A stretch of 64,000 nt of DNA. It comes from Acidobacteriota bacterium (GTDB lineage: Bacteria > Actinomycetota > Acidimicrobiia > ATN3). Where the stretch lies: the NCBI GenBank assembly GCA_003577105.1, contig QEUQ01000003.1, positions 31,392-95,391 on the forward strand, in the 5' to 3' direction. The notes under the pieces were generated by a model that saw only the letters and a list, made by a program, of their open reading frames with translations, had not been told where the DNA came from and did no database searches. Positions 44,102 to 52,701 of this stretch are shown piece by piece. The position numbers and the translations under genes were made by a program. The first letter of the stretch is position 1; the number at the start of each line of letters is the position of its first letter.

Positions 44102-45286
44102 TTATGCCGGATTAGCCTCGCCTTCGGGGAACATGTACCAGCTGATTTCGTCGAGGCCTTCGAAGTCGGCCACGTCGTGGGCCATGTAGGGCACGAGAAC
44201 AATCGGCGCGGATGCGCACTTGCCGGCGAGTCCGGCCAGGTTGCCTGCTTCGCGGTCTGCCACGCGATCGAAGTTGGCCAGATTCTTATAGAGGATTGCG
44301 AGGCGATTGGCGCGTTTGTCAGTCCGTTCGAGTGCTGCTGCGCGGCCAAGCGCGACTCCGGGTTCAAGGTCGGAGAACCTGGGGTGTACTCGGTTGACAA
44401 TCAGTCCCGCAATCGGATGACCGGACTCGACCAACTTCTCAGCGAAGAACTCGGCCTCAGCCGCCGCTTCGCGCCTAGGGGATGCAACGAGCAGATAGGC
44501 GGTGTCGTCGGCATCTAAGAGATCCGAGACGTGGCTTGCTCGATCCTTGAAGCCGTCATACATGCCCTCGAAGGCCGCGAAGAACTCAACCGCGTCATCG
44601 ATGACCTCACTCCCGATCACCTTGGCAACGATTTTCAGCACCCCTCTCGTAGCTGAAGAGACCGCTTTCAAATATGCCCGCGTAGGCGAGAGGAAATACC
44701 TAAAGACCCTTGCATCGAGAAAACGCGACAGTCGTCCTGGGGCGTCAAGGAAGTCAAGGGCGTTTCTGGAAGGGGGAGTGTCGACGACGATGAGATCGTA
44801 TGGGCCGTCTTGGTCCAATTCGTATAGCTTCTCCATCGCCATGTATTCCTGGGTGCCCGAGAGCGCTCCGGCAATGTTCTGATAGAAGGTGTTGGAGAGA
44901 ATGCGCCTTATCTGGGCTTCGTCGGCGGCATAGCGCGCAACCAGCCGGTCAAAGGTCGCCTTGGCGTCGAGCATCATTGCCGAATAGCTGCCCGATGCAG
45001 GTGCCTTCTTGTCCGGATCCCAGACCGACCTTGGAATCTCTGCGGCTTCATCTTGGAGGCTATCCAGGCCAAGTGCATTGGCCAGTCTGCGTGCCGGGTC
45101 AATCGTTACAACGGCGGTTCTGCGGCCGAGGTAGGCGCCATGCAGAGCGAGTGCGGCCGCGATCGTTGTCTTACCAACACCTCCCGATCCGCAAACAATC
45201 ACGACGCGCTTGTTTCCGATTACCTCTTCGAGCGAAGGGCCGTCTTGCGCGCTGGCGGCCTTTGCGGGCGGGTCAGATGGCTTCAC
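44102..45286 (-). CDS. ArsA/Get3-type ATPase, second member of a tandem pair
   Basis: A 394-residue ATPase with the deviant P-loop CGSGGVGKTTIAAALAL, switch I region VTIDPARRLANALG and VDTPPSRNALDFLDAP. This matches the longer of two anion-transporting ATPase paralogues found side by side in mycobacteria (Rv3679/Rv3680 arrangement). The exact role of that pair is unsettled; tail-anchored or redox-linked functions have been proposed. The GTG start overlaps the upstream paralogue stop as GTGA, so the two form one operon. Confidence 0.85.
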   Translation of the reverse strand: MKPSDPPAKAASAQDGPSLEEVIGNKRVVIVCGSGGVGKTTIAAALALHGAYLGRRTAVVTIDPARRLANALGLDSLQDEAAEIPRSVWDPDKKAPASGSYSAMMLDAKATFDRLVARYAADEAQIRRILSNTFYQNIAGALSGTQEYMAMEKLYELDQDGPYDLIVVDTPPSRNALDFLDAPGRLSRFLDARVFRYFLSPTRAYLKAVSSATRGVLKIVAKVIGSEVIDDAVEFFAAFEGMYDGFKDRASHVSDLLDADDTAYLLVASPRREAAAEAEFFAEKLVESGHPIAGLIVNRVHPRFSDLEPGVALGRAAALERTDKRANRLAILYKNLANFDRVADREAGNLAGLAGKCASAPIVLVPYMAHDVADFEGLDEISWYMFPEGEANPA

Positions 45287-46233
45287 GGTGCACCGGAGAT
45301 CGCGTCAGCCATGGCGCCCGCCAAGGTCTCGAGCTCTGTCCGGCCAAAGTCCGCGTTGAAGATAAAGGGCAGCTCAATTTGGGGTAGATCCAGCATGCGG
45401 GAAAGGCGTTCGCGCTGAGATTGCTGAAGTGCGTACCTGTCGAGCATGAACTCGTTGGCAGCCTCCATTGCCAGCGCCAGATCGGGATTGATCTCGACGC
45501 CGAGGCCCTTTGAGAGCGATTCGATCTCCTCGGCCTCGATTGCTTCAGCCGCATGTGGATAGCAGCCATTGACGAATATGACGCCGAGCCTGCAGCCGAC
45601 CCGCTCGCGCAGCGCCTCGGCAGTTTCGACGGCTTCGTTCACTGGAGTCTCCTCCGGAATCGTCACCAGATGGACCACCGTACTCTCCGATTCCAGCAGC
45701 CCAATCACGTCAAGTGCCTGATCGCGAATTGGCCCAACCCGAACAGCGTTGACAATGCCCGCTGCCGAGGTGAGGAATGTGATGGCGTGCCCTGCAGCAG
45801 GCGCGTCAACCACGACTGTCTTGTAGGAACGCTCCTCGGCTCGGGACCCTTTGACCACCTGCTTGATCTTGCCTAGCACCAGGACGTCCTTTATGCCTGG
45901 GATCGCTGTGGCCACATATTCGAGGACATTGGTCTTGACAAGGAGGCGGCTAAATCTGGTCATGCCATGGTCGGCCATGTATTCAACCAGCGCGTCATCG
46001 GGCCAGATCGTGCGGGCCCAAATCCCCTTGGCCAACTGGTCTTCTTCGAAGTTGAGCCCACCGCGGCCGAAGATCGAACCAAGCCCGCTCTTGCCCTCCG
46101 TCTCGCAGATGAGGGTGTCGCGTCCGGACTCCGCGGCCATGACAGCCAGCGCGCCGGAGACTGTGGTTTTGCCGACGCCGCCTTTACCGAGGACGATATG
46201 GAGGCTTGGCTTCAAGAACACATCGAGGTCCAT
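45283..46233 (-). CDS. ArsA/Get3-type ATPase, first member of a tandem pair
   Basis: A 316-residue ATPase with P-loop LGKGGVGKTTVSGALAV and DAPAAGHAITFL. It matches the shorter partner of the mycobacterial Rv3679/Rv3680 pair. The two paralogues probably form a heterodimer (inference). The frame is open up to 46470, but similarity begins at ATG 46233, whose bases interlock with the ATG of the divergent nfeD gene in a CATG tetramer. There is no clear ribosome site, which fits a leaderless message. Confidence 0.85.
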   Translation of the reverse strand: MDLDVFLKPSLHIVLGKGGVGKTTVSGALAVMAAESGRDTLICETEGKSGLGSIFGRGGLNFEEDQLAKGIWARTIWPDDALVEYMADHGMTRFSRLLVKTNVLEYVATAIPGIKDVLVLGKIKQVVKGSRAEERSYKTVVVDAPAAGHAITFLTSAAGIVNAVRVGPIRDQALDVIGLLESESTVVHLVTIPEETPVNEAVETAEALRERVGCRLGVIFVNGCYPHAAEAIEAEEIESLSKGLGVEINPDLALAMEAANEFMLDRYALQQSQRERLSRMLDLPQIELPFIFNADFGRTELETLAGAMADAISGAP

Positions 46234-47665
46234 GTTGCGGATGATAGCCCGTGCCTCCCGGCGCCTAGTCTTGGCGATGCTTTGTTTGGCATTCGTCACG
46301 CTCGGTGCCGCACAACTTGTCGGTGCGCAGACCGTCACCGAGACATCGACACCCGATGCGCCGGTAAGTGACGGCTTCATCGACCTGGTCACGTTAGACG
46401 GACCGCTTGACCCGGTGACGCTGACCTTCTTGGAGCAGAGGGTGATCGAAGCAGCGCGCGACGAAGCCAAGCTTTTGCTGCTTCAGCTCGACACTCCAGG
46501 TGCAATCGCAGGTGACGCATCCAAACTTGTGAGCTTGATCGCGACTTCCCGAGTGCCTGTCGTTGTCTGGATCGGTCCCGGCGCCGGAAGGGCCGAGTCC
46601 TCGGGCGCTGCCGTCTTTGTTGCCTCTCATGTGCGGGTTGTGTCGCCAATCGCTCGAATCGGCAACTCCGAGCCGCGGGATCTAAAGAGGCCGGTGGACC
46701 CTGACGGAGGCGAGGAGCTGGCATCTCTCGCGTCAATGCGAGCGCCCGGCAATGTCGCGCTGGCACGCTTTGCATTTGAGTCAGCTCAGGGGACGATCCT
46801 TCTCGGAGATGACGCCGCGGCCATGGGGATAGCCGATTTCGCCGCTCCGACCATTGGAGACGCGGTCGTAGGGCTCGACGGCCGCGTGGCAGTTCTATCG
46901 CCCGATGCCAGGCGAGATGGAGATACCTGGGTCTCGGGGCCGCTGGTTTCAAGGGAGATTAGAACCGCGCGGGTCGTTGAGGGGCCCGACGGTCAGCCCC
47001 GGCGGGAGCCGTCGGTCCAAGTTCGCTTCTTCAGGCCTTCCTTTGCCGATCGCGTCCTACATGCTGTTACAAGCCCGTCGGTTGCGTACTTCCTCTTGCT
47101 GGTCGGACTGACGCTCATCGCCTTTGAGCTGTACACCGTCGGTGTGGGCATGGTCGGGCTCGCGGGTGCGGCGTGCGTTGCGCTGGCCGCCTCGGGCCTT
47201 ACCGTGATCGGTCCCGAGTGGATCGCCATTGCGCTGTTCGCTTTAGCGTTTGTGATGTTCGCTTCGGACATCCAAGAAGGGGTGAGAGGACCGGCCTCGA
47301 CGATCGCATTCGTATCTTTGGGACTCGGGTTGATCGTGATCAGGGTTCTGCCGCCCGCGCCGCTACGAGTTCCGATCTGGCTTGTGCTGTTGTACCTGGT
47401 TCTCATTGGGGGATCATGGCGCCCCGGAATGGCCCTAATGGTCCGCTCAAGGTTCTGGGCACCGGCAATAGATCGCACATTCCTTGTGGGGGAGGAAGCT
47501 GAAGTACGCGATCCACTCAAACCACGCGGAAGTGCAAAAATCGGAAAAGGCCTGTACTCGGCGCGTGCCGCGGGTGGGAAGTTGATGAGGGGTGACCTGG
47601 GTAGCGTTGTTTCTGTCTCGGGATCTGACCTGGTCATAGCGGCCAAGGCAGATGACGACGAATAA
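46232..47665 (+). CDS. NfeD-family membrane protein with ClpP-class serine protease-like domain
   Basis: The long-form NfeD protein has 477 residues from ATG 46232; ATG 46241 is equally possible. It has an N-terminal signal segment, then a ClpP/crotonase-like protease region with LLLLQLDTPGA and ESSGAAVFVASH near the catalytic Ser position. Four transmembrane helices follow, and a C-terminal OB-fold ends in GDLGSVVSVSG. The canonical AASAG serine motif is changed to AESSGA, so activity is uncertain. The frame runs back to 45851 antisense to the ArsA gene, which I treat as chance. It is divergent from the ArsA pair and upstream of whiB. Confidence 0.8.
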   Translation: MLRMIARASRRLVLAMLCLAFVTLGAAQLVGAQTVTETSTPDAPVSDGFIDLVTLDGPLDPVTLTFLEQRVIEAARDEAKLLLLQLDTPGAIAGDASKLVSLIATSRVPVVVWIGPGAGRAESSGAAVFVASHVRVVSPIARIGNSEPRDLKRPVDPDGGEELASLASMRAPGNVALARFAFESAQGTILLGDDAAAMGIADFAAPTIGDAVVGLDGRVAVLSPDARRDGDTWVSGPLVSREIRTARVVEGPDGQPRREPSVQVRFFRPSFADRVLHAVTSPSVAYFLLLVGLTLIAFELYTVGVGMVGLAGAACVALAASGLTVIGPEWIAIALFALAFVMFASDIQEGVRGPASTIAFVSLGLGLIVIRVLPPAPLRVPIWLVLLYLVLIGGSWRPGMALMVRSRFWAPAIDRTFLVGEEAEVRDPLKPRGSAKIGKGLYSARAAGGKLMRGDLGSVVSVSGSDLVIAAKADDDE

Positions 47666-47681
47666 CAAGAACCTAAATTTC

Positions 47682-47691
47682 TGTAATTACA
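47682..47691. promoter_or_regulatory. Palindrome TGTAATTACA upstream of whiB
   Basis: A perfect 10-base palindrome in an unusually AT-rich stretch 98 bases before the WhiB start. It may be a regulator site. It does not have the spacing of a CRP site. Confidence 0.35.
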
Positions 47692-47789
47692 AAGTTTTCC
47701 CTGGTCAGGAAGTGTGACTTCTGATACTTTTCTTACATTCTCGTGCACTGCGATTACCGCACGATCACGCCACTTTTGCGGGAGTGTCA

Positions 47790-48059
47790 ATGGCCTTTTA
47801 TGACAGATCACCAGGTGACCTCTGGCAGGCGCATGCTGCCTGCCGTGGACCCGAGGCCTTTCTCTTCTTCGCTCCAACCCATTTTGAGAAGAAGGAAGAG
47901 AAAATCAGCCGGGAAACCCGGGCGAAGATGATCTGCGACTCCTGTCCGGTACGCGGCGATTGCTTGGACTATGCACTTGCAATCCGCGAGCCTCACGGAA
48001 TCTGGGGAGGACTCACCGAGCAGGAGCGCAGGGTACGCCTGGCTCGACAGACCGGCTGA
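47790..48059 (+). CDS. WhiB-family iron-sulfur transcription factor
   Basis: An 89-residue protein with the four cluster-ligating cysteines C18, C49, C52 and C58, followed by the GIWGG turn (70-74) and a basic C-terminus. It is a redox- or NO-sensitive [4Fe-4S] regulator that partners with sigma factors. GGGAG lies 5 bases before ATG 47790; a GTG at 47784 would add 2 residues. Its nearness to the ArsA pair recalls the whiB4 neighbourhood in mycobacteria, but the subfamily is not assigned. Confidence 0.92.
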   Translation: MAFYDRSPGDLWQAHAACRGPEAFLFFAPTHFEKKEEKISRETRAKMICDSCPVRGDCLDYALAIREPHGIWGGLTEQERRVRLARQTG

Positions 48060-48199
48060 CTGCGCGTCCAGCCGCTATCGGCGCCATCGAGTGTTGACTT
48101 GACGGTGCCGCTCCGTAATTGTGCCGTTACGCGCTCGCGGAATCGAGCCGCGGGGCAATCTGTTCTTATCTAGGGGCAGAATTTCGAGCGGAGCTCTAA

Positions 48200-49120
48200 T
48201 TGGCGGAAGCTAGAAGAGACCATCTTGTCTGGTCTCGCACCAAGGTAGACGGGCGCGTGGCCGGCTACGGAGTCGCGGGCGATGGCCCACCGCTTGTGTT
48301 TGTTCACGGATGGGGACTCGGGCAGCACGCGTACAAGCGAGCAATGAAGCGCCTTGTCAATTTGGGAATGCGCGTCTATACGCCGGCAATGCCAGGTTTC
48401 GGTGGCACCGCAGAGCTTCCGGCGAGCGAGCTGTCGATCGCCGGCTACGCGAAGTGGCTAGACGGATTCATGGAGGCCGTCGGCATCGACGAGCCCGCGT
48501 TTGTCATGGGCCACTCTTTCGGCGGAGGCGTTTCCCTCAAGCTCGCTCACGACTATCCGGATCGAGTCAAGTTCCTGGTGCTCATAAATTCGGTAGGAGG
48601 CTCGGCCTGGACCAAGGACGGATCGGTCGTCAAGCAAATGAAGGAGCGCCCGCTTTGGGACTGGGGGATTCACTTTCCTGGCGACATTATGCCGGTTGGT
48701 CAGATCCGCAAGGTCCTTCCGGTCATTCTTGAAGATGCGCTCCCGAACATCCTCAGGAATCCGCTTGCAATGTGGAAGGCGGCGAACTTGGCCCGCCGGG
48801 CCGACTTGCGAGAGGAACTCGAAAATCTCAAGAAGCGAGAGCTCCCCGTTCTGATCCTCTGGGGAGATCACGACAAGATCATCACTGAAGACAGCTTCAT
48901 CGACATGTGTGAGGCGATCGGATTGGAGGGGGATGTGATCTCGGGCGGGCACTCCTGGCTCCTCGCTGATCCCGATGCCTTTGGCGAGGTGATGACCAAC
49001 GTGCTGGCGGTCGCCCGTATTGCGCGCGATGAGGAAGCGAGCGAGGCCGTTTCCCGGGTTCGCCATGGAGGCGTCTTGGCGGGCGTCTTCGCAGCCTCTG
49101 AAGAGGATCAGCGTGAGTAG
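48200..49120 (+). CDS. Alpha/beta hydrolase
   Basis: A 306-residue hydrolase with VFVHGWGLGQHAY, the nucleophile elbow VMGHSFGGGVS (Ser near residue 106), an Asp in LILWGDHDKII and the catalytic His in GGHSWLLADPDAFGE. The start is TTG 48200 with a GGAG about 8 bases before. Its end overlaps the Nudix gene by 8 bases. The substrate cannot be inferred. Confidence 0.85.
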   Translation: MAEARRDHLVWSRTKVDGRVAGYGVAGDGPPLVFVHGWGLGQHAYKRAMKRLVNLGMRVYTPAMPGFGGTAELPASELSIAGYAKWLDGFMEAVGIDEPAFVMGHSFGGGVSLKLAHDYPDRVKFLVLINSVGGSAWTKDGSVVKQMKERPLWDWGIHFPGDIMPVGQIRKVLPVILEDALPNILRNPLAMWKAANLARRADLREELENLKKRELPVLILWGDHDKIITEDSFIDMCEAIGLEGDVISGGHSWLLADPDAFGEVMTNVLAVARIARDEEASEAVSRVRHGGVLAGVFAASEEDQRE

Positions 49121-49925
49121 CCCGGACATGACTCCCCGACCCGCCTCGACAGTCTTGTTGCTTCGAGATCAGCCGGCGATGGGTATCGAGGTGCTGATGC
49201 TTCGAAAGAACCCGAGGAGCGAGTTCGCATCGGGCGCCTATGTATTTCCCGGAGGAGCTGTGGAGGAGTGCGACGCCGCGCTCGCCACGATGCCGCATCT
49301 CTATTCGGGACTTGACGACCCCGCTGCCTCTGAGGTCCTCGGAATCGAATCCGGCGGGCTTTCGTATTTCGCGGCAGCGATCCGCGAGGCCTTCGAGGAG
49401 GCGGGGATCTTGATCGCCTATGACGCCAAGGGTCAGGTCGAGTTGCCCGTTGGGACCGAGATCGCGCTTCGCCTAGATGCGGCACGCACATCCCTAAATG
49501 CGGGCGAAGCTGACTTCTATTCGATCTTGGAATCTGAGGAATCGCTCCAGATCGCAGTCGAAGAGCTTATCTACATGTCGCATTGGATTACTCCGGTCGG
49601 CCCGCCCCGCCGCTATGACACTCGCTTCTTTGCAGCCAGGGCGCCGGAGAATCAGGTGGCTCTGCATGAGGGTGGCGAGACCGTTGACACGATCTGGATA
49701 TCACCGTCGGAGGCAATCGAGGCGGCGTCGCGCAACGAGATTGAGATCATGTTTCCCACGCTGCGCCACCTCGAAATGATCCGGGATTTCAAGGCGGTTG
49801 ATGAGGCTCTTGCTTGGGCCAGGGCTCGGGTCGTGCCCGAGGTGTTGCCGCGAGTTGTTTCGGATTCAGGGGGAATCCGAGTGCTGATCCCCGGTGACGA
49901 AGGCTACGAGGAAGCTTCGGGATGA
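49113..49925 (+). CDS. Nudix hydrolase with interrupted Nudix box
   Basis: A 270-residue protein. The Nudix fold starts after an N-terminal strand (STVLLLRD). The signature begins FPGGAVEE and resumes as AAIREAFEEAGI, with an insertion of about 37 residues between the glycine part and the REUXEE part. This layout recalls NUDT19-type enzymes that act on CoA derivatives. GTG 49113 overlaps the hydrolase gene end. An ATG at 49128 is the alternative. Its stop overlaps the next start as ATGA. Confidence 0.8.
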   Translation: MSSPDMTPRPASTVLLLRDQPAMGIEVLMLRKNPRSEFASGAYVFPGGAVEECDAALATMPHLYSGLDDPAASEVLGIESGGLSYFAAAIREAFEEAGILIAYDAKGQVELPVGTEIALRLDAARTSLNAGEADFYSILESEESLQIAVEELIYMSHWITPVGPPRRYDTRFFAARAPENQVALHEGGETVDTIWISPSEAIEAASRNEIEIMFPTLRHLEMIRDFKAVDEALAWARARVVPEVLPRVVSDSGGIRVLIPGDEGYEEASG

Positions 49926-50842
49926 GCTCCTCCACCAAGTCGGGTGAGGGCTCGCCAACGGGGACTGGCATCACATGGGGACTCCGGCCGATCGAGGGCG
50001 GTCCGTCGGACATTCCACTTGTGCCAGGTGAGCTCCAGGAATTGATTCCCGGCGTGATTCGAATCCTGGCTCCCAACGCAGGTTTTTTCACTGGACCCGG
50101 AACTAACACATATGTCGTGGGGGGCGAATCAGCAATCGTCATAGATCCTGCCGGCACCGATGAGTCGCATGTCGCCGCGATAAAGAACGCAATATCGAAC
50201 CGGCAGGTCATCGGAGTGCTGGCAACTCACCATCACAGCGATCATGCGCCTGGCGCCAAAGCGCTAGCCGATGATCTAGGTGTGCCGTTCATGGCTCATC
50301 CCGCCAAACTTGAGCCCGACGTCGCTCTTGCTGATGAGATGGAGATCGACGGCCTTGATTCCGAGGTCGTCGCGCTGCACACGCCCGGGCACGCCTCGGA
50401 TCACATTTGCCTATTTTTTCCTCACACAGGGCTCTTCTTCTCGGGCGATCATCTAATGGGCGGATCGACTGTTGTGATTTCGCCACCCGACGGTGATATG
50501 GCGGCATACATAGATTCGGTGAAGCGCCTCAAGACGCTTGGGATCGAGACGATCATGCCCGGGCATGGTCAGCCGATTTATGAGCCGGACGTGCTGCTCG
50601 ACTGGTACATCGCCCATCGCATGGAGCGGGAAGAGCAGGTGCTCTCGTTGCTTGATTCGACGGGAGTCTCGATAGTGTCGATGGTCGCCGAGATGTACAG
50701 CGATATTCCCGAAGCTGCACACCGGGTCGCGGCCATGTCGGTGTGGGCTCATCTGATCAAGCTGGAGGGCGAGGGCCGGGCCAGGCTCGCCTCTGGCGAG
50801 GGAGCGGCATCTACGTGGTGCAAGATTGGCGACGTGGTTTAG
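49922..50842 (+). CDS. Metallo-beta-lactamase fold hydrolase (LACTB2-like)
   Basis: A 306-residue protein with the metal motif THHHSDHAPG near residue 100, further ligands in HTPGHASDHICLF and GDHLMGG, and a C-terminal helical domain. The pattern resembles the LACTB2/glyoxalase II group, which includes RNA- or thioester-cleaving enzymes. The substrate remains open. It overlaps the Nudix gene by 4 bases, and both may work on the same acyl-CoA or nucleotide chemistry. Confidence 0.85.
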   Translation: MSSSTKSGEGSPTGTGITWGLRPIEGGPSDIPLVPGELQELIPGVIRILAPNAGFFTGPGTNTYVVGGESAIVIDPAGTDESHVAAIKNAISNRQVIGVLATHHHSDHAPGAKALADDLGVPFMAHPAKLEPDVALADEMEIDGLDSEVVALHTPGHASDHICLFFPHTGLFFSGDHLMGGSTVVISPPDGDMAAYIDSVKRLKTLGIETIMPGHGQPIYEPDVLLDWYIAHRMEREEQVLSLLDSTGVSIVSMVAEMYSDIPEAAHRVAAMSVWAHLIKLEGEGRARLASGEGAASTWCKIGDVV

Positions 50843-50857
50843 CAATTGGAGGATCAC

Positions 50858-51073
50858 ATGGCAGTCAAGACGTACTCGGTACCCGGCATCTCGTGCGGGC
50901 ATTGCAAGACCGCAATTGAATCCGAGGTTTCGGCACTAGACGGCATTGGATCAGTCGAGGTCGATATTGATGCGAAGACCGTCAAAGTAGATCTGGGCAG
51001 CGCGCCCGAGGATTCGGTGATTGAGGCTATTGACGAGGCCGGCTACGAAGTCGCGGGTGAAGTCGGGGTCTGA
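50858..51073 (+). CDS. Heavy-metal-associated domain protein (CopZ-like copper chaperone)
   Basis: A 71-residue HMA domain with the metal motif GISCGHC (10-16), ending in IDEAGYEV. It binds Cu(I) through C13 and C16 and hands it to a transporter or enzyme. AGGA lies before ATG 50858. No copper ATPase gene adjoins; the membrane cytochrome c gene follows 6 bases later. Since NosZ is copper-rich, a supply role is conceivable but unsupported. Confidence 0.85.
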   Translation: MAVKTYSVPGISCGHCKTAIESEVSALDGIGSVEVDIDAKTVKVDLGSAPEDSVIEAIDEAGYEVAGEVGV

Positions 51074-51079
51074 TCCGTC

Positions 51080-51610
51080 GTGCCTGACGACGAACCGGCG
51101 GGAGTCGCCGGTGCGGAAGATGTCGATTCCGAGGGGGCTCGGGTCACACCTTCCCCCGCAGGCGCCAACCCTTCGCCGAGGATGATTGTCGGTCTTGTCC
51201 TCTTCATGGTGGTTCTCGCTGCGTTCCTCGCATGGATGCTCACAATTGGCGGCGAGACCGATGCTCAACGCAATCTCAGAGAATTAGACGCTCGCGCCAG
51301 TCCGGCTCCCCAAGGCGACCCCCCAATGCCAGCGTCAGCAGGCAGGGTTATCTATGACGCTCAGTGCATTGCATGTCATGGCCGTGGCGCCGTAGGTGGG
51401 CCGGGAGGCCCCGCGCTCGTCGCCAAGCGTTACACCCCTCCTCGTTGGGAGGATCAGGACCTCGCCAATGTGATCTATGGAGGCAGGGGTTCAATGCCGG
51501 CATTTTCGGATCGACTGAGCCTCGAGGAACTGGCGGCGGTTGTGGCCTACATTCGTTGGGAGCAAGGCTTGCCCGTTCCCGGTACTCAGGTGCGCGAGTC
51601 ACCTGCCTGA
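51080..51610 (+). CDS. Membrane-anchored cytochrome c
   Basis: A 176-residue protein with an N-terminal polar tail, one transmembrane segment (about residues 35-56) and a c-type domain outside the membrane. The heme motif CIACH (96-100) and a distal Met in RGSMPAFSD (M139) fit a class I cytochrome c, similar to the cbb3 CcoP/PetJ group in size. It would transfer electrons along the respiratory chain. GTG 51080 starts 6 bases after the CopZ-like gene. Candidate donor to NosZ, by inference only. Confidence 0.85.
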   Translation: MPDDEPAGVAGAEDVDSEGARVTPSPAGANPSPRMIVGLVLFMVVLAAFLAWMLTIGGETDAQRNLRELDARASPAPQGDPPMPASAGRVIYDAQCIACHGRGAVGGPGGPALVAKRYTPPRWEDQDLANVIYGGRGSMPAFSDRLSLEELAAVVAYIRWEQGLPVPGTQVRESPA

Positions 51611-51723
51611 CCCGGCAATCGCGTAGGCTCATTCGGAACTGCCCAATACACGAGAGCGTATGTACTAGCGCGCTGCAAATCTTGAGCCCCGGTGTAGTGT
51701 CAGGACGATCATGGGAGCGTGAA

Positions 51724-52701
51724 GTGACAGACCAAAACGCGGATGGCGGCGGATTCGTGCCGCAAGGTGCTCAGCAGCCGTTGGTTGGTTATGAGCAGAT
51801 CGTCCAGCCACCCGCGACCGCGTACCCGGCCGGCGGTAATCCGCAGGAGGGTTATCCCCCGCAGGCCGGCTACTCGCATGAGGGCTACCCCGGCGCCTGC
51901 CCGACTACGCCCGACGGATATGCAGCGCCGCCCGGCGCCTACCCGACTACGCCCGACGGATATGCAGCGCCGCCCGGCGCCTACCCGACCACGCCAGACG
52001 GATACCCGACTACGCCCGACGGATATGCCCCCCCACCGGACGGCTACCCGCCCCCGCCGGCGAAGAAGAAGGGCAAGGTCTGGATTGTCGTCATCCTCGC
52101 GATTCTTCTGCTAGGCGGAGCAGGAGCAGGAGCCGCTTATTTCCTTGTTCTAAAGAATGACTCTCAGCCGGGTCCTGCACCATCGGCAACACCAACAGCT
52201 GCCCCGACGCGTCCGACGGCCCGCCCGACCGGAACTCAGATCGCATCGGGCGGTCAGTCATACACAAGCCCGCTCGGCTTCACAGTGACAATTCCGCAGG
52301 GCTGGTCGGCCAAACTCGAAGGCAATCAGGAAGTCTTTTCAAATGGCGCCCAGGATGAGAAGTTCGCTGTTATCCAGGTCGTTGACCATGGCGTGAAGGC
52401 GATTGAACCCGACGCCTTCATGAACGAACTGATTCGCAAACTCCAGAACGATCAGGGATACCGAGTCGAGCAGGCGCCTCAGAAAGTCACCTTTGGTTCA
52501 AGTCCTGCTGTACGAGCGCGATTCGGCACGCAGCAAAATGGCTATCAGGTGGTCGTTGAGGTGTACGCAGTCAAAGGTCCGGATGGCCGCCTCTATCAGA
52601 TCCAGTTCGGCGGCTCGACCGAGTACTTCGCCACACACCTCCAGGACTTCACCCAGTTCCAGTCATCGTTTCGAATGACGGGCGGCGCACCCGCTCCCTG
52701 A
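51724..52701 (+). CDS. Pro/Tyr-rich membrane protein with repeated linker and exported domain
   Basis: The product has 325 residues from GTG 51724, with GGGAG 7 bases upstream. The first 115 residues are a cytoplasmic Pro/Tyr/Gly-rich linker with a 14-residue unit (YPTTPDGYAAPPGA) repeated. One transmembrane segment follows (about residues 120-140), then a Thr/Pro linker and a C-terminal domain of about 150 residues. That domain resembles the PsbP/mog1-like or DUF1795 fold (IPQGWSAKLEG). Function unknown. The frame is open upstream inside the cytochrome gene, which is chance. Confidence 0.7.
   Translation: MTDQNADGGGFVPQGAQQPLVGYEQIVQPPATAYPAGGNPQEGYPPQAGYSHEGYPGACPTTPDGYAAPPGAYPTTPDGYAAPPGAYPTTPDGYPTTPDGYAPPPDGYPPPPAKKKGKVWIVVILAILLLGGAGAGAAYFLVLKNDSQPGPAPSATPTAAPTRPTARPTGTQIASGGQSYTSPLGFTVTIPQGWSAKLEGNQEVFSNGAQDEKFAVIQVVDHGVKAIEPDAFMNELIRKLQNDQGYRVEQAPQKVTFGSSPAVRARFGTQQNGYQVVVEVYAVKGPDGRLYQIQFGGSTEYFATHLQDFTQFQSSFRMTGGAPAP
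51891..52016 (+). repeat. 42-base tandem repeat in coding sequence
   Basis: Copies begin at 51891, 51933 and 51975. The first two are almost identical (one change); the third drifts after about 25 bases. They encode the Pro/Tyr-rich linker. Slippage in this tract could change linker length. Confidence 0.8.

Noticed and set aside
45851..46231. N-terminal extension of NfeD running antisense through the ArsA gene
   Set aside because: The coding signal and signal peptide begin near 46232; the extension is low-complexity Ser/Pro and opposite a well-defined gene.
51364..51723. Extension of the Pro/Tyr-rich protein into the cytochrome gene
   Set aside because: The cytochrome frame is clear by heme motif, and GTG 51724 has a good ribosome site.
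51891..52016. Repeat array considered as CRISPR
   Set aside because: Units are contiguous, in frame and without spacers; they encode a protein linker.
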